Assembly: GCA_019454185.1 (NCBI GenBank)
Contig: CP075368.1
Location: 806,001 to 870,000, forward strand
From: Phycisphaeraceae bacterium
GTDB taxonomy: Bacteria; Planctomycetota; Phycisphaerae; Phycisphaerales; UBA1924
Direction: 5' to 3'
Length of the DNA stretch: 64,000 nt
Both the position numbers and the translations under genes were made by a program. The notes beneath the pieces were generated by a model, which was given only the letters and a program-made list of their open reading frames with translations, made no database searches and was not told the origin of the DNA. Below are positions 35,573 through 44,836 of this stretch, in pieces. Each line of letters opens with the position of its first letter. Position 1 is the stretch's first letter.

Positions 35573-35590
35573 GGCATCCACGTGGATGCC
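35573..35590 (+). promoter_or_regulatory. Perfect 18-base palindrome in the S12-S7 spacer
   Basis: GGCATCCAC followed directly by GTGGATGCC, 14 bases after the rpsL stop. There is no T-run, so it is not a standard terminator. In E. coli the same spacer holds the S7 autoregulatory site; whether this is equivalent is unknown. Confidence 0.45.
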
Positions 35591-35689
35591 GCTTGTGCTT
35601 GACGGGCAAGTAATCGGCGACGGGTTGCCCGCCCGGGCCGGTGAACAGGGCCGCAGCGTTGCGGCGGATGAGCCACGAAGGAGGCCTCC

Positions 35690-36184
35690 ATGGGTGGTCG
35701 TTTCACAGCGTCTGTTGAGCAGCTCCGTCCCGACCCGAAGTACGGCGACAAGGTGCTCTCGAAGTTCATCAACTGCGTCATGGAAGACGGCAAGAAGTCT
35801 GTCGCGACGCGGATCATCTACGACGCGATGGACATCATCGACGAGAAGCTTGCGAAGATCGAGGATCCGAACAAGCCAGCCGACGCGATCGGCTGCTTCC
35901 ATATGGCGATCAACAACGTGAAGCCGTATGTCGAGGTTCGCTCCAAGCGAATCGGCGGCGCCAACTACCAGGTGCCGATGCAGGTGAACAACAAGCGTCA
36001 GCAGTCGCTGGCGTTCCGCTGGATCATCGCTGCGGTCCGGAGCGAGAAGGGTCGTCCGTTCGCCCATCGCCTCGCTGATGAGATCGTCGCCGCCGCGAAG
36101 GGTGAGGGCAAGGCGATGCAGACGCGTGATCAGACGCACCGCATGGCCGAGGCAAACAAGGCATTCGCGCACTTCGCTCACTGA
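35690..36184 (+). CDS. rpsG: 30S ribosomal protein S7
   Basis: Primary 16S rRNA-binding protein of the small subunit head, 164 residues, slightly longer than the usual 156. Family stretches are KYGDKVLSKFINCVMEDGKK, VEVRSKRIGGANYQVPMQV and RQQSLAFRWIIAAVR. AAGGAGG stands before ATG 35690. A strong terminator follows, so fusA and tuf, which usually come next in the str operon, are not part of this unit. Confidence 0.98.
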   Translation: MGGRFTASVEQLRPDPKYGDKVLSKFINCVMEDGKKSVATRIIYDAMDIIDEKLAKIEDPNKPADAIGCFHMAINNVKPYVEVRSKRIGGANYQVPMQVNNKRQQSLAFRWIIAAVRSEKGRPFAHRLADEIVAAAKGEGKAMQTRDQTHRMAEANKAFAHFAH

Positions 36185-36210
36185 TCGAGCGCCGTTTCGA
36201 GCTTTCACGA

Positions 36211-36243
36211 GGCCCGGCAGATCTGCCGGGCCTCTTTGTTTTT
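36211..36243 (+). terminator. Strong Rho-independent terminator after rpsG
   Basis: A perfect 10-base-pair hairpin, GGCCCGGCAG-AT-CTGCCGGGCC at 36211-36232, followed by TCTTTGTTTTT. Confidence 0.93.
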
Positions 36244-36401
36244 GCCGCGCGAGCGTCCGAGTTTGGTTATTGCGTGTCGAGTGATGGTTCTTGACGGGGG
36301 CCGGTGTCCATCGCTCATTGAACAAGATCCGGAGGCCGACGTACCAGAGCGTGCGGCGATTCGACGGCTGTCGATTCGATGCGGTACCAGGAGTAATCAG
36401 G

Positions 36402-37700
36402 ATGTGGGCACTGGCGGAGGGCAATGGTGAGGACCTGCGTGTGCCGCGTGCGGTGGCGAGTCTTGGCCCATGGATTGTTGCCTGGGCTGTGCTGAGCGTT
36501 GTGGGATCTTGGGTTCAACTCGGTTTGTGGGGCGGTTCGACGCACCTTGATGGTGTGCTCTCCACACAAGCAGGACGGGCGATTGCGAATCTGATTGCGT
36601 TGCCTACACAGGCATTCAATGTCGCGCTGATGACCCTGTTGCATATGCGGGCCGACCGGAGCGCACTGCTGATTGTGTCTTCGGTGGTGATCGGCTGGGC
36701 GTGCGTGCTGTTCGGGCTTCGGACAATGCTGCGCGTATGGGTATGGAGCCGTTCTGTGCTGATGGGCAGAGAGCCGAGAAAGGTGCGAGAGCGGCACGCG
36801 GGCCTTGACATTGGTGGGCCCTCTATTCCGTCGAGGCGGGCGTTCCTGTTGGATGGGCCGCTGGTGATCGGAGGTGCTGCGGGCGGGCTTGTGGGGGCGC
36901 ACAGCGTGGTGGTCGCGCCGTTTGATCTGAAGATTGAGCGGTACACGGTCGCGGTGAAGGATCTGGCGCGCGGGCTTGAGGGGATGCGGTTGGTGCAAAT
37001 ATCGGATACGCATCTCGGGCCGCACGTGCCGCCGGAGTTTGTGGCGCGGGTGGTGCGCGAGTCGATCACTCTCAAGCCGGATGTGTTCCTGCTGACGGGT
37101 GACTATGTGCATCGTGGGACAGACTGCAACGCGCGGGCCGCGGCGTTGTTCGAGCCGCTTGTCCGGACGGGGCGACCTGTGATCGGGGTTCTTGGGAACC
37201 ATGATTGGTACGGTGACGGCTTGGACATGAAGAGGCAGTTGTCGGGTGTGGGCGTGCGGATGGTGGACAACGATCGCGTGTTCATTGATGCCGCGACGCG
37301 GGGAATGTGGGAACAGGCGCCGGTCGCGGGCTTGTGCATCGCGGGGCTTGGTGACTTCGGCAGGGACACGATGGACTTTGAGGCGGCGTTCCGGGGTGTG
37401 CCGGAAGAAATGCCCCGTATCGTGCTCCAGCACCAGCCGGACGCCGTAGAGACGCGAGGGTTCGTCGAGGGGCCCCGGATGGATGTGATCTTCGCGGGGC
37501 ACACCCATGGTGGGCAGATTCGTCTGCCACTGGTCGGTGCGCCGGTGACGCTGAGCCGGTATGGGCAGAAGTACGCGTCGGGGCTCGCGCAGGGGCCGCG
37601 GTGCCCGGTGGTGGTGTCGCGCGGGATCGGGATGTCGTTCCTGCCGGTGCGGATTGGGGTGAGGCCCGAGGTGGTGGAAGTGACGCTCGCTCGAATGTGA
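36402..37700 (+). CDS. Membrane-anchored metallophosphoesterase (YkuE/YaeI-like)
   Basis: A 432-residue protein. The N-terminal third has about four hydrophobic helices (SLGPWIVAWAVLSVVGSWV, IVSSVVIGWACVLFGL). A Tat-like segment SRRAFLLDGPLVIGGAAGG follows near residue 145. The calcineurin-like domain has VQISDTHLGPHV, LLTGDYVHRG, GVLGNHDWYGDGLD and VIFAGHTHGGQIRLP, which together hold the two-metal site. Related enzymes hydrolyse phosphodiesters or UDP-diacylglucosamine. AGGAG precedes ATG 36402. Confidence 0.92.
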   Translation: MWALAEGNGEDLRVPRAVASLGPWIVAWAVLSVVGSWVQLGLWGGSTHLDGVLSTQAGRAIANLIALPTQAFNVALMTLLHMRADRSALLIVSSVVIGWACVLFGLRTMLRVWVWSRSVLMGREPRKVRERHAGLDIGGPSIPSRRAFLLDGPLVIGGAAGGLVGAHSVVVAPFDLKIERYTVAVKDLARGLEGMRLVQISDTHLGPHVPPEFVARVVRESITLKPDVFLLTGDYVHRGTDCNARAAALFEPLVRTGRPVIGVLGNHDWYGDGLDMKRQLSGVGVRMVDNDRVFIDAATRGMWEQAPVAGLCIAGLGDFGRDTMDFEAAFRGVPEEMPRIVLQHQPDAVETRGFVEGPRMDVIFAGHTHGGQIRLPLVGAPVTLSRYGQKYASGLAQGPRCPVVVSRGIGMSFLPVRIGVRPEVVEVTLARM

Positions 37701-37734
37701 CGGCAACGGGGCGAGGAGCATCCTACAACTTCAC

Positions 37735-38904
37735 ATGGGTGATGCGCATACAGCGGATCGCGGCGCGGAGTATCCGCTCGGGGATGGCGGGGGCGATGGC
37801 GTCTCGACTGGGATAGATGCACAGGGTCCCGGGCGGTATCACCGGCAGATGCTGGTCGCGGGTATCGGCGAGCATGGGCAGTCGAATCTCCGAGCGGCAC
37901 ATGTGCTGGTGGTTGGGTGCGGAGCGCTCGGTTCACCTGCTTCGGACCTGCTTGTGCGAGCGGGTGTGGGGCGGGTAACGCTCGTCGATCGGGATGTAGT
38001 GGAACTGACAAACCTGCATAGGCAGACGCTCTTCGCGCAGGCGGACGTGGGCGACGCCAAAGCGGAATCTGCCGCGAGACGGCTGCGCGAGGTGAATTCG
38101 GCGGTGCGCGTCCGAGGCGTTGCGGCGGACGTGTCGCACCGGAACGTGGAACGGCTGCTCGCGGGACACGCGGTTGTGAGGAATCAGGTCGAGAGCGTCT
38201 GGCCGGCCGTGGATGTGGTCGTGGACGGAACGGACAACTTTGAGACCCGCTACCTGCTGAATGATGTGTGTGTGAAGCGGGGCGTGCCGCTCGTATACGC
38301 GGGAGCGGTAGGGACGCGGCTGACACAGATGACGATCGTGCCGGGCGTGACACCGTGCCTGCGGTGCCTCTTCCCTGATGCGCCGATGCCTGGCACGATG
38401 CCGACGTGCGACACGGCGGGAATCCTCGGGCCGGTGTCGGCGATGGCCGGGTCGATGGAGGCGATGGAGGCGATCAGGTTGATCGTGGCGCGGCGGACGT
38501 TTACGGCGGGGTCGCTGGTGGAGATCGACGGATGGACGGGCGTGATGCGTCGGCTGAACGTGGGCGAGCCGCTCAAGGACTGCGTCTGCTGCGGCCGTCG
38601 CGCGTTTGAGTTCCTCGCGGGTGCGGGTGAGACGATGACCACATCGTTGTGTGGAAGGGGTGCGATCCAGGTCCTGCCGGCGGCGGAGGTTGTTATCGAT
38701 CTCGAGCTTCTTGCAGCGCGGCTTGGGGCCCATGGAACGTTTGAGGTGACACGCACGATGGTGCGGGGCGTTCTCGAGAGCGAGGGCGGGCGAGAATTGA
38801 CTGTGTTTCATGACGGGCGGGCCGTCATCGGGAAGCGGAGGGATGGGAAACCCGCTGACCCGGAGATCGCGAGAGCGATCTTCGCGAGGTACGTGGGCGT
38901 GTGA
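37735..38904 (+). CDS. ThiF/MoeB/HesA family adenylyltransferase (E1-like)
   Basis: Activates the C-terminus of a ubiquitin-like sulfur carrier (ThiS/MoaD type) by adenylation; 389 residues. The ATP site is LVVGCGALGSPASDLLVRAG then LVDRDVVELTNLHRQTLF. DGTDNFETRYLLND and the active-site Cys in PTCDTAGILGPV follow. Two zinc Cys pairs are present (CLRC and CVCC). The C-terminal 80 residues replace the usual rhodanese domain with a short domain starting TSLCGRGAIQVLP. No carrier gene is adjacent. Confidence 0.93.
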   Translation: MGDAHTADRGAEYPLGDGGGDGVSTGIDAQGPGRYHRQMLVAGIGEHGQSNLRAAHVLVVGCGALGSPASDLLVRAGVGRVTLVDRDVVELTNLHRQTLFAQADVGDAKAESAARRLREVNSAVRVRGVAADVSHRNVERLLAGHAVVRNQVESVWPAVDVVVDGTDNFETRYLLNDVCVKRGVPLVYAGAVGTRLTQMTIVPGVTPCLRCLFPDAPMPGTMPTCDTAGILGPVSAMAGSMEAMEAIRLIVARRTFTAGSLVEIDGWTGVMRRLNVGEPLKDCVCCGRRAFEFLAGAGETMTTSLCGRGAIQVLPAAEVVIDLELLAARLGAHGTFEVTRTMVRGVLESEGGRELTVFHDGRAVIGKRRDGKPADPEIARAIFARYVGV

Positions 38905-38951
38905 GATGAGCACATCGTTGGCATGAGCGACACCGAACAAGGAGAGAGTCG

Positions 38952-39500
38952 ATGGGACAGGTAGGCAAGACGATCGAGCTGATGGGGGCGCGTGGTCTCG
39001 GACTTGGGCAGGCGCTGCTCAAGGATGTGCGGGCGGAGGACTTCGCGCGCCAGCCCATCGCGGCGGCTGGAACGCTCGGATCGGAAGGAAGCGGCCTGAT
39101 CAAGACGAACCATCCGGCGTTCGTGTATGGGCACCTTGCGATTTATCCGGCTCGGATGATGGATTTCATGGGCTTGGACGGCTCGAAGATCGACGCCGGG
39201 CAGCGGTATCAGGACCTCTTCTCGCACGGCAAGGAGTGTGTGCACGACGCGGATCGCACGATCTATCCGGCCATGGATGAGATCGTGTCCATCTACAGCC
39301 GGGCACATGAAACGGTGCTGGGAGTGGTGGGGGGTGTTGATGACGCGGTGTTCGCGCGTGAGACGCCTCACGAAGGGATGCGAGCAAGATTCCCGACGGT
39401 GGGGAGCGCGGTCGGTTTCCTGCTCTGTTCGCACACGATGATGCACCTGGGTCAGATGAGTGCGTGGCGCCGGTGCATGGGTCTTGGATCGGCGATGTGA
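38952..39500 (+). CDS. DinB-like metal-binding four-helix protein
   Basis: A 182-residue protein of the DinB/YfiT type. Two candidate metal-binding histidine sites are visible: NHPAFVYGHLAIYPARM near residue 53 and CSHTMMHLGQMSAWRRCMG at the C-terminus. Members include thiol transferases and DNA-damage-induced proteins of unknown activity. AAGGAG precedes ATG 38952. It follows the ThiF-like gene by 47 bases. Confidence 0.8.
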   Translation: MGQVGKTIELMGARGLGLGQALLKDVRAEDFARQPIAAAGTLGSEGSGLIKTNHPAFVYGHLAIYPARMMDFMGLDGSKIDAGQRYQDLFSHGKECVHDADRTIYPAMDEIVSIYSRAHETVLGVVGGVDDAVFARETPHEGMRARFPTVGSAVGFLLCSHTMMHLGQMSAWRRCMGLGSAM

Positions 39501-39510
39501 CGGCTCAGCC

Positions 39511-39547
39511 GAAATGGCCAGATCGCAAATGGCCAAATGGCAGACCG
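39511..39547. repeat. Heptamer-type intergenic repeat, copy 2
   Basis: Imperfect GCAAATG units between the DinB-like gene and the convergent MBL gene. The 21-base core at 39525-39545 matches 19342-19362 at 20 of 21 positions. Confidence 0.6.
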
Positions 39548-39584
39548 TCGATCGTGATCTCGGAGGAGCGGACGTCGAACGCCG

Positions 39585-40250
39585 CTAGGGCCTGACAAAC
39601 GGATTGGAGCGTTTCTCTCGACCTACGGTCGTCGCGGGTCCGTGGCCGGGGTACACGACGGTGTTGTCAGGGAGTGTGTAGAGCTTGGTGCGGATGGATC
39701 GTTCGAGTTGCTCGAATGAGCAGCCCGGGAAGTCGGTGCGCCCGATGGAGCCGTTGAAGAGGGCATCGCCGCCCAGAACGACGCCCTCGGATTCGCACCA
39801 GAGGGCGATGCTGCCGGGTGAATGGCCGGGGACGTGGAGGACTCGCCAGGAGGTGGGGCCGAGTGTGAGCGTGTTGCCATCATTCAACAGGCGAGTCGCG
39901 TGCGGTGCTGTGACGGGGAGCCCCGCGCCTCTTGACAGATTGAGTTCCGGATCCATCAGCCACTGTTCTTCGAGCGTGTGGATCAGGATCGGAATATCCG
40001 GGAACGCCTTTCGGACGTCGAACGCACCTGCGATGTGGTCGATGTGGGCGTGAGTGAACATCAACGCCTCAGGTGCCAAACCTTCGGATTGGATGTGCTC
40101 GATCAGCGGCTCCGGCTCGAACGAGGCATCGACAATCCAGCAGGGTTTGGCGGCTGCACGGGAGACCGGATCGCTGGGGGCGACAACGTAGCAGTTGGTC
40201 CCCCATGGCCCGAGTTCGAAGCCATGGAGAGTGAGAAGGGGGGCTGGCAT
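39585..40250 (-). CDS. MBL-fold metallo-hydrolase, glyoxalase II-like
   Basis: A 221-residue metallo-beta-lactamase-fold enzyme. The zinc motif is FTHAHIDHIAGAFDV. Further ligands are in HVPGHSPGSIALW, GGDALFNGSIGRTDFPG and VVYPGHGPATTVG. The GSIGRTD loop is typical of the compact glyoxalase II (GloC/YcbL) group, which hydrolyses glutathione-type thioesters. ATG 40250 starts the folded domain; a longer frame to 40397 is implausible. It faces the cupin gene divergently. Confidence 0.92.
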   Translation of the reverse strand: MPAPLLTLHGFELGPWGTNCYVVAPSDPVSRAAAKPCWIVDASFEPEPLIEHIQSEGLAPEALMFTHAHIDHIAGAFDVRKAFPDIPILIHTLEEQWLMDPELNLSRGAGLPVTAPHATRLLNDGNTLTLGPTSWRVLHVPGHSPGSIALWCESEGVVLGGDALFNGSIGRTDFPGCSFEQLERSIRTKLYTLPDNTVVYPGHGPATTVGREKRSNPFVRP

Positions 40251-40426
40251 GGTTGCGCTCGCGTTTCGGGATGGGACGGGATCGGGTGTCTCAGGGCAGC
40301 AAAGTGGGGCACCGCAAACGGTCTCGAATCGGTACGATAGGGGGAACGCTGTCCCGTGGGCCGGCTCACAGAGGCGAGGCCTTGAGTGTCTGTTCACAAG
40401 GGATCGGCACGTGCGGAGATTGAACG

Positions 40427-40801
40427 ATGTTGATTCGGAACATCGGCGAGATGGAGATGCGCCCGGTCCAGATGGACGGGGTGCAGGGTGCGACGATGGC
40501 CGTCATGGTGGGGCGTTCGGACGGTGCGCCAAACTTCGCGATGCGTCAGTTTGCGGTCGCTCCTGGCGGTCATACGCCTCGGCATAGCCACGATTACGAG
40601 CACGAAGTCTTTGTGGTGAGCGGGAAGGGGACGATCCTCCTGGAGGGGAAGGAACGTCCGATTCGAGGGGGTGATGTGATCTATGTCCCGGCGGACGAGT
40701 TGCACCAGTTCAAGTCCGCCTCGGACCAGCATGAACCGCTGCGGTTCTTATGCTTGGTGCCGATGTCGAGGAACTGCGGCGACCCGACGCCCGGATCTTG
40801 A
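40427..40801 (+). CDS. Cupin domain protein
   Basis: A 124-residue single-domain cupin. The metal-binding motif 1 is GGHTPRHSHDYEHEVFVVSGKG (first 20 residues shown in part) with His-His-Glu. Motif 2 is GGDVIYVPADELHQF. Such proteins bind metals and small molecules; the substrate is unknown. GGAG stands eight bases before ATG 40427. Confidence 0.9.
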   Translation: MLIRNIGEMEMRPVQMDGVQGATMAVMVGRSDGAPNFAMRQFAVAPGGHTPRHSHDYEHEVFVVSGKGTILLEGKERPIRGGDVIYVPADELHQFKSASDQHEPLRFLCLVPMSRNCGDPTPGS

Positions 40802-40907
40802 TAGGTGTTTGGTGACGGACATCGACAAAGGTCATCATCTGTGTCGTAGATGATGGCGGAGCACGAGCCGGAGCGGGGAGTGGGCAGAGATTGGAGGTTC
40901 GGTCGTC

Positions 40908-41945
40908 ATGGCGGACAATGAACCAACGGGCACTCATGCGGGCAACGGCATCGGGGGCGGAAAAGGAACCGATCGGCCGAGCGGCATGCTCATGGCCGCG
41001 GTGTATGTCTTCGCGGGGTTGGCGAGCGCAGGGATGCTCGCCGTTGCGCTGACGCAGCGGGGGGGAGCAGAGAGCACGCTCATCGTTGCCTCGATCGGGA
41101 TGCTCGGATTGGTGTTTGTTGCCTGTACGTCGCCGTTGGCGATGATGCTGTCGGCGCGACGCGAGGATTCGTACTCCGAGCGCCGGATGGTTGATGAGTT
41201 GGTGCAGACTCGGCGCGCCATCGAGTCGATGCGGGAAGAGGCCGCACTCTCTGATGATGCCAGGCGAGCGATCAATCGGCGACGCGAGCGGGAACTCCTG
41301 CGTCGCGCGATCGAAGAGGACATCGCTGCTCAGGAATGGGAAGCGGCGATGCTGCTTTGCAGCGAGTTGTCGGACCGATTCGGCTATCGCCAGGACGCTG
41401 AGGAGGCGAGAGCGCGGATCGAGAGCGCACGGTACGAGTACGTGATGCAGAGCGTAAACGCCGCGACCTCGCGAGTTGATCAGATGATCATCCAGCGTCG
41501 ATGGGACGAGGCGTGGGCCGAGGCGAGGCGTATCGGCCGGTTGTACCGCGAGTTGCCGAGAGCCGCGGCGTTGGAGCGTCGGGTCGATCAGGCGCGCGAG
41601 ATGTACAAGGCCGATCTGGAACGCCGATTCCTCACCTCCGCCCGTGAGGACCGAGTTGAGGATGCCATGGCGCTTCTGAAGGAGCTTGACGCGTACCTCT
41701 CGGAAGGGGAGGCGGCTCCATATCGCGAGGTGGCGCGCGGTGTGATCGGGAAGGCCAGGAACAATCTCGGCGCACAGTTCAAGCTCGCGGTCAAGGACAG
41801 GCAGTGGAGCGAGGCCCACGATATCGGGCAGCGGATCCTGCGGGAGTTCCCGAATTCTCGGATGGCCGATGAGGTGAGGCAGCTTATCGATGCCGTGCGA
41901 GAGCGAGCGACCGGGACCGCAGCCGCGGGGCATCCGTTGGGTTGA
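40908..41945 (+). CDS. Membrane protein with long helical repeat domain
   Basis: A 345-residue protein. After a Gly-rich start, two membrane helices (LMAAVYVFAGLASAGMLAVAL and ASIGMLGLVFVACTSPLAMML, partly shown) lead to a cytoplasmic domain of about 260 residues. This is helical and highly charged, with TPR-like elements such as EDIAAQEWEAAMLLCSEL, IIQRRWDEAWAEARRIG and VKDRQWSEAHDIGQRILREF. The repeated W-x-E-A pattern suggests a protein-interaction scaffold. GGAGG precedes ATG 40908. Function unknown. Confidence 0.75.
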   Translation: MADNEPTGTHAGNGIGGGKGTDRPSGMLMAAVYVFAGLASAGMLAVALTQRGGAESTLIVASIGMLGLVFVACTSPLAMMLSARREDSYSERRMVDELVQTRRAIESMREEAALSDDARRAINRRRERELLRRAIEEDIAAQEWEAAMLLCSELSDRFGYRQDAEEARARIESARYEYVMQSVNAATSRVDQMIIQRRWDEAWAEARRIGRLYRELPRAAALERRVDQAREMYKADLERRFLTSAREDRVEDAMALLKELDAYLSEGEAAPYREVARGVIGKARNNLGAQFKLAVKDRQWSEAHDIGQRILREFPNSRMADEVRQLIDAVRERATGTAAAGHPLG

Positions 41946-41954
41946 TCCTTCTGG

Positions 41955-44063
41955 TCATAGAATGCCGATGGCACGAGCAATCGGCTCGATGCGGCTTTGA
42001 ACCTCTTGGTCCATCGTGAGCACGGGAGGCCAGGCACGAACCGGTTCACCGTTGGCCTCATCTCCAGCTCGCTTGGGTGTTGCATCAAAGCCGAGTCGGC
42101 CGCCGTCTTGAGCTGAGCAAGCCGTCTTCACATGAATCATGTCGCGTCCCGCGTCCGCGTTGGCGACCCAGTGAAAGAGGGCCTTGTCGGGGTCGTGGAT
42201 GTCTACATCACGGCCCAGAACCACGACGAATCGCGGGCCGGGGATATCAATCGAGAGAACATCCTGAAGCATGACGCGGCCGAGAGCGGGCTTCTCGGCG
42301 TCACCGAGAGATGTATCGGCACGCACAAAGAGCCACTCGCCACAGGCGTCCGGCCACGAGGTGTCGAGCACGCCGGGAATCTTGCGTGCCGCGTCGATGA
42401 ATGCCGCACGCTCTTCTGCGGTTCTCCGGCCGCGTGTCTCGGCCAGGGGAATGCCCCTGATCTCCTCGCCTCGGATCTTGGGAGTGCAATCAAAGCCGAT
42501 CTTTGTACCGGCACCCAGACGCGGTGCCGCGTGGTCGAGGATGTCGAGCGGGCCGTTCACGGTCTCGACATCGCGGTCCGGGCGACAGTGGAGCGAGCAG
42601 GCACGGAGGACGGCGAGCGTGTCGTGCGGATTGATGGAATCGTCAACGATGAAGATTGTCTTGGTCCAGGACATCTGTCCCGCGCCCCAGATCGCGTGCA
42701 TGACGCGACGGGCATGGAGCGGGTAATGCTTCTTGATCTGAACGACTGCGCAGTTGTGGAACGCGCCGAAGAGCGGCAGGTCGTAATCGATGATGTCCGG
42801 GATGAGCGTCTTTAAGAGGGGCAGGAAGACTCGTTCGGTGGCCTTGCCGAGGAAGTAGTCTTCCTGAATGGGGAGCCCGACGACAGTGGTGGGGTAGATC
42901 GGATCGCGTCGGTGAGTCATCGCAGTTACCTCGAGGATCGGGTAGCGATCCGGCATGGAATAGAAGCCGGTGTGATCTCCGAACGGACCTTCAAAGACCG
43001 CGCCGGGCCCGAGCGGCTCTCCAGTTCGAGGGTCGTAGTCGATGAAGCCCGCGTCGTGCCGGACGAGTCCCTCGATGATGATCTCGGCGTTTGCAGGCAC
43101 CCAGAGCGGGACAGTCTTAGCGCGGGTCATCTCGATGCCGCGTCCATTGAGGAAGCCGGCAAGGAGAAGTTCGCTGATGCCAGGGGGAAGCGGCGCGGTG
43201 GCCGCGTAGGGGAGAACGGACTCGCCGCCGAGGGCAATGGCGACGGGCATGGGCTTTCCAAGCTTTTTCCACGATCGCCAGTGGTTCGCGCCGTCGTGGT
43301 GCATGTGCCAGTGCATGGCAAGCGTGCGCTTCCCGAGCAGTTGGACGCGGTACATCCCGATGTTGTGGCTTGCGGGCTTCGGATCGTCGATCTCAGAGGC
43401 ATGGATCGTGTGAATGCCCGCGAGCGTGATGTACCTTCCGCGATTGCGTGCATCCCAGTCCGCGCCGGCTCCGAGCCCCGGGACAGCGTCATTGACCCCT
43501 CTTGGGTATCCGACGGAGGCGAAGTCGCCGTCGAGTGGCCAACACCGGAGGAACGGGAGTGTGGTCAGGTCGAGGTCTTCGCCGGTGACAAAGACCTCCT
43601 GACAGAGGCCGGCTCGGCGGGCACGCCTCGGGCCGATTGTCAGGAGTGGTGCAAACTGTCTCGCCTTCGCGAGGGCTTCCATGAGCGAGCGAGGGGGCTC
43701 GGGCTTGACGAGTGAGCCGATGCGTGAGGCAAGGGACTCCAGCCCTTCGCCGTGGACGCACGGCTGGCAGTCAGCCGAGCAATTCAGTGCCATCTCAACT
43801 CGTCGGTACGATCCAAACGCATTGATGAGGACGGGCGTGCGCGAGCCCACGACATTCTCAAACAGCAGGGCAGGGCCGCCTCGGTCGTAGAAGCGTGGAT
43901 CCGTGTGTCGAGTGGCTGCTGAGCCGGGGTGGGGTGCTCTGGCCTTGCTCGCCAGATCGGCGAGGGCCGAGATCTCCAACACAGGCGAGACGCGATCGGT
44001 GATACGCTTCAGCTCACCGGCGCGATCGAGCACCGAAACGAAGTCACGCAGAGACGTGTGCAT
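41955..44063 (-). CDS. UbiD family (prenylated-FMN) decarboxylase
   Basis: A 702-residue member of the UbiD family, longer than E. coli UbiD (about 500) and closer to the menaquinone-pathway group. Recognisable stretches are LRDFVSVLDRAGELKRI, FENVVGSRTPVLINAFGS, IALGGESVLPYAATAPLPP, IIIEGLVRHDAGF and FEGPFGDHTGFYSMPDRYP, where the active-site acids lie. It needs prenylated FMN from a UbiX partner, which is not in the window. The most likely start, ATG 44063, overlaps the ATG of the divergent methyltransferase. Confidence 0.9.
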   Translation of the reverse strand: MHTSLRDFVSVLDRAGELKRITDRVSPVLEISALADLASKARAPHPGSAATRHTDPRFYDRGGPALLFENVVGSRTPVLINAFGSYRRVEMALNCSADCQPCVHGEGLESLASRIGSLVKPEPPRSLMEALAKARQFAPLLTIGPRRARRAGLCQEVFVTGEDLDLTTLPFLRCWPLDGDFASVGYPRGVNDAVPGLGAGADWDARNRGRYITLAGIHTIHASEIDDPKPASHNIGMYRVQLLGKRTLAMHWHMHHDGANHWRSWKKLGKPMPVAIALGGESVLPYAATAPLPPGISELLLAGFLNGRGIEMTRAKTVPLWVPANAEIIIEGLVRHDAGFIDYDPRTGEPLGPGAVFEGPFGDHTGFYSMPDRYPILEVTAMTHRRDPIYPTTVVGLPIQEDYFLGKATERVFLPLLKTLIPDIIDYDLPLFGAFHNCAVVQIKKHYPLHARRVMHAIWGAGQMSWTKTIFIVDDSINPHDTLAVLRACSLHCRPDRDVETVNGPLDILDHAAPRLGAGTKIGFDCTPKIRGEEIRGIPLAETRGRRTAEERAAFIDAARKIPGVLDTSWPDACGEWLFVRADTSLGDAEKPALGRVMLQDVLSIDIPGPRFVVVLGRDVDIHDPDKALFHWVANADAGRDMIHVKTACSAQDGGRLGFDATPKRAGDEANGEPVRAWPPVLTMDQEVQSRIEPIARAIGIL

Positions 44064-44763
44064 GTCCGAGCAGCGTATGACCAATCCAGTGGCCGCGGCG
44101 AAAGGAGCCGGGGGGGCGAAACGGGCGCAGGACTTTGCGGCAGTCCGGGACTGGCCGGGGTACTTTGATCTGATGGTCGGAAAGCCGGCCCGAGAAACGC
44201 TGGTTGCGGCCCTCGCGTCCTTCGCAAGAGAGGACGCGGCAGGCGGGGATCCGACTCCAGAGCGATTGGCGGTGGATCTGGGATGCGGTGAGGGTCGCGA
44301 CACACTTGAGCTTCTGTCGCGCGGCTGGCGTGTTGTGGCCCTGGATGGGCACCCAAAGTCAGTCGAATTACTGGAGCCCCGGGTTCGTCCTGAGGATCGC
44401 GGGCGGTTGAAGACCTGTGTTGCGTCTTTCGCTGATGCGACGTGGCCGGAAAGCGTGGACCTCTTCAACGCGAGTTTCTCGTTGCCATTCTGCGAGCCAG
44501 AGGACTGGGAGAGTCTGTGGCAGCGGATCGTGGCTTCGATACGGCCTGGCGGGAGGTTTGCGGGGCAACTGTTCGGCGATCGGGATGGCTGGGCAGTGTT
44601 GCCGGACAGGACGCACCATCGTCGGGGAGAGTTGGACGGCCTCTTTGAAGGGTTCGTGTTCGAGGAGCTGCGGGAAGAGGAGCGGCCGGACACGAATCAC
44701 GACGGAAAGCCCAAGCCATGGCATGTCTTCCATATAGTGGCAAGAAAGCGCGGCAATGCATGA
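44062..44763 (+). CDS. Class I SAM-dependent methyltransferase
   Basis: A 233-residue methyltransferase. Motif I is LAVDLGCGEGRDTLELLSRG. VVALDGHPKSVELLEPRV follows, then a motif IV region SVDLFNASFSLPFC and IRPGGRFAGQLFGDRDGW. It resembles tellurite-resistance TehB-like enzymes. Two starts fit: ATG 44062, sharing CATG with the UbiD start, or ATG 44077. Substrate unknown. Confidence 0.85.
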   Translation: MSEQRMTNPVAAAKGAGGAKRAQDFAAVRDWPGYFDLMVGKPARETLVAALASFAREDAAGGDPTPERLAVDLGCGEGRDTLELLSRGWRVVALDGHPKSVELLEPRVRPEDRGRLKTCVASFADATWPESVDLFNASFSLPFCEPEDWESLWQRIVASIRPGGRFAGQLFGDRDGWAVLPDRTHHRRGELDGLFEGFVFEELREEERPDTNHDGKPKPWHVFHIVARKRGNA

Positions 44764-44836
44764 AATGCGGCCATGCAAAGACCCAAGTGATGTGATCGGG
44801 TGCGAGCGATCGGATGCGTACAGAGGAGCAAAGCGG

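Noticed and set aside
36315..37721. Long minus-strand frame opposite the metallophosphoesterase
   Set aside because: His/Arg/Pro-rich translation without motifs; the opposite strand has the full enzyme.
44064..44693. An N-terminal extension of the UbiD-family protein to about 912 residues
   Set aside because: The extra part is low-complexity Ser/Arg/Pro sequence lying opposite the methyltransferase gene; the family N-terminus begins at 44063.
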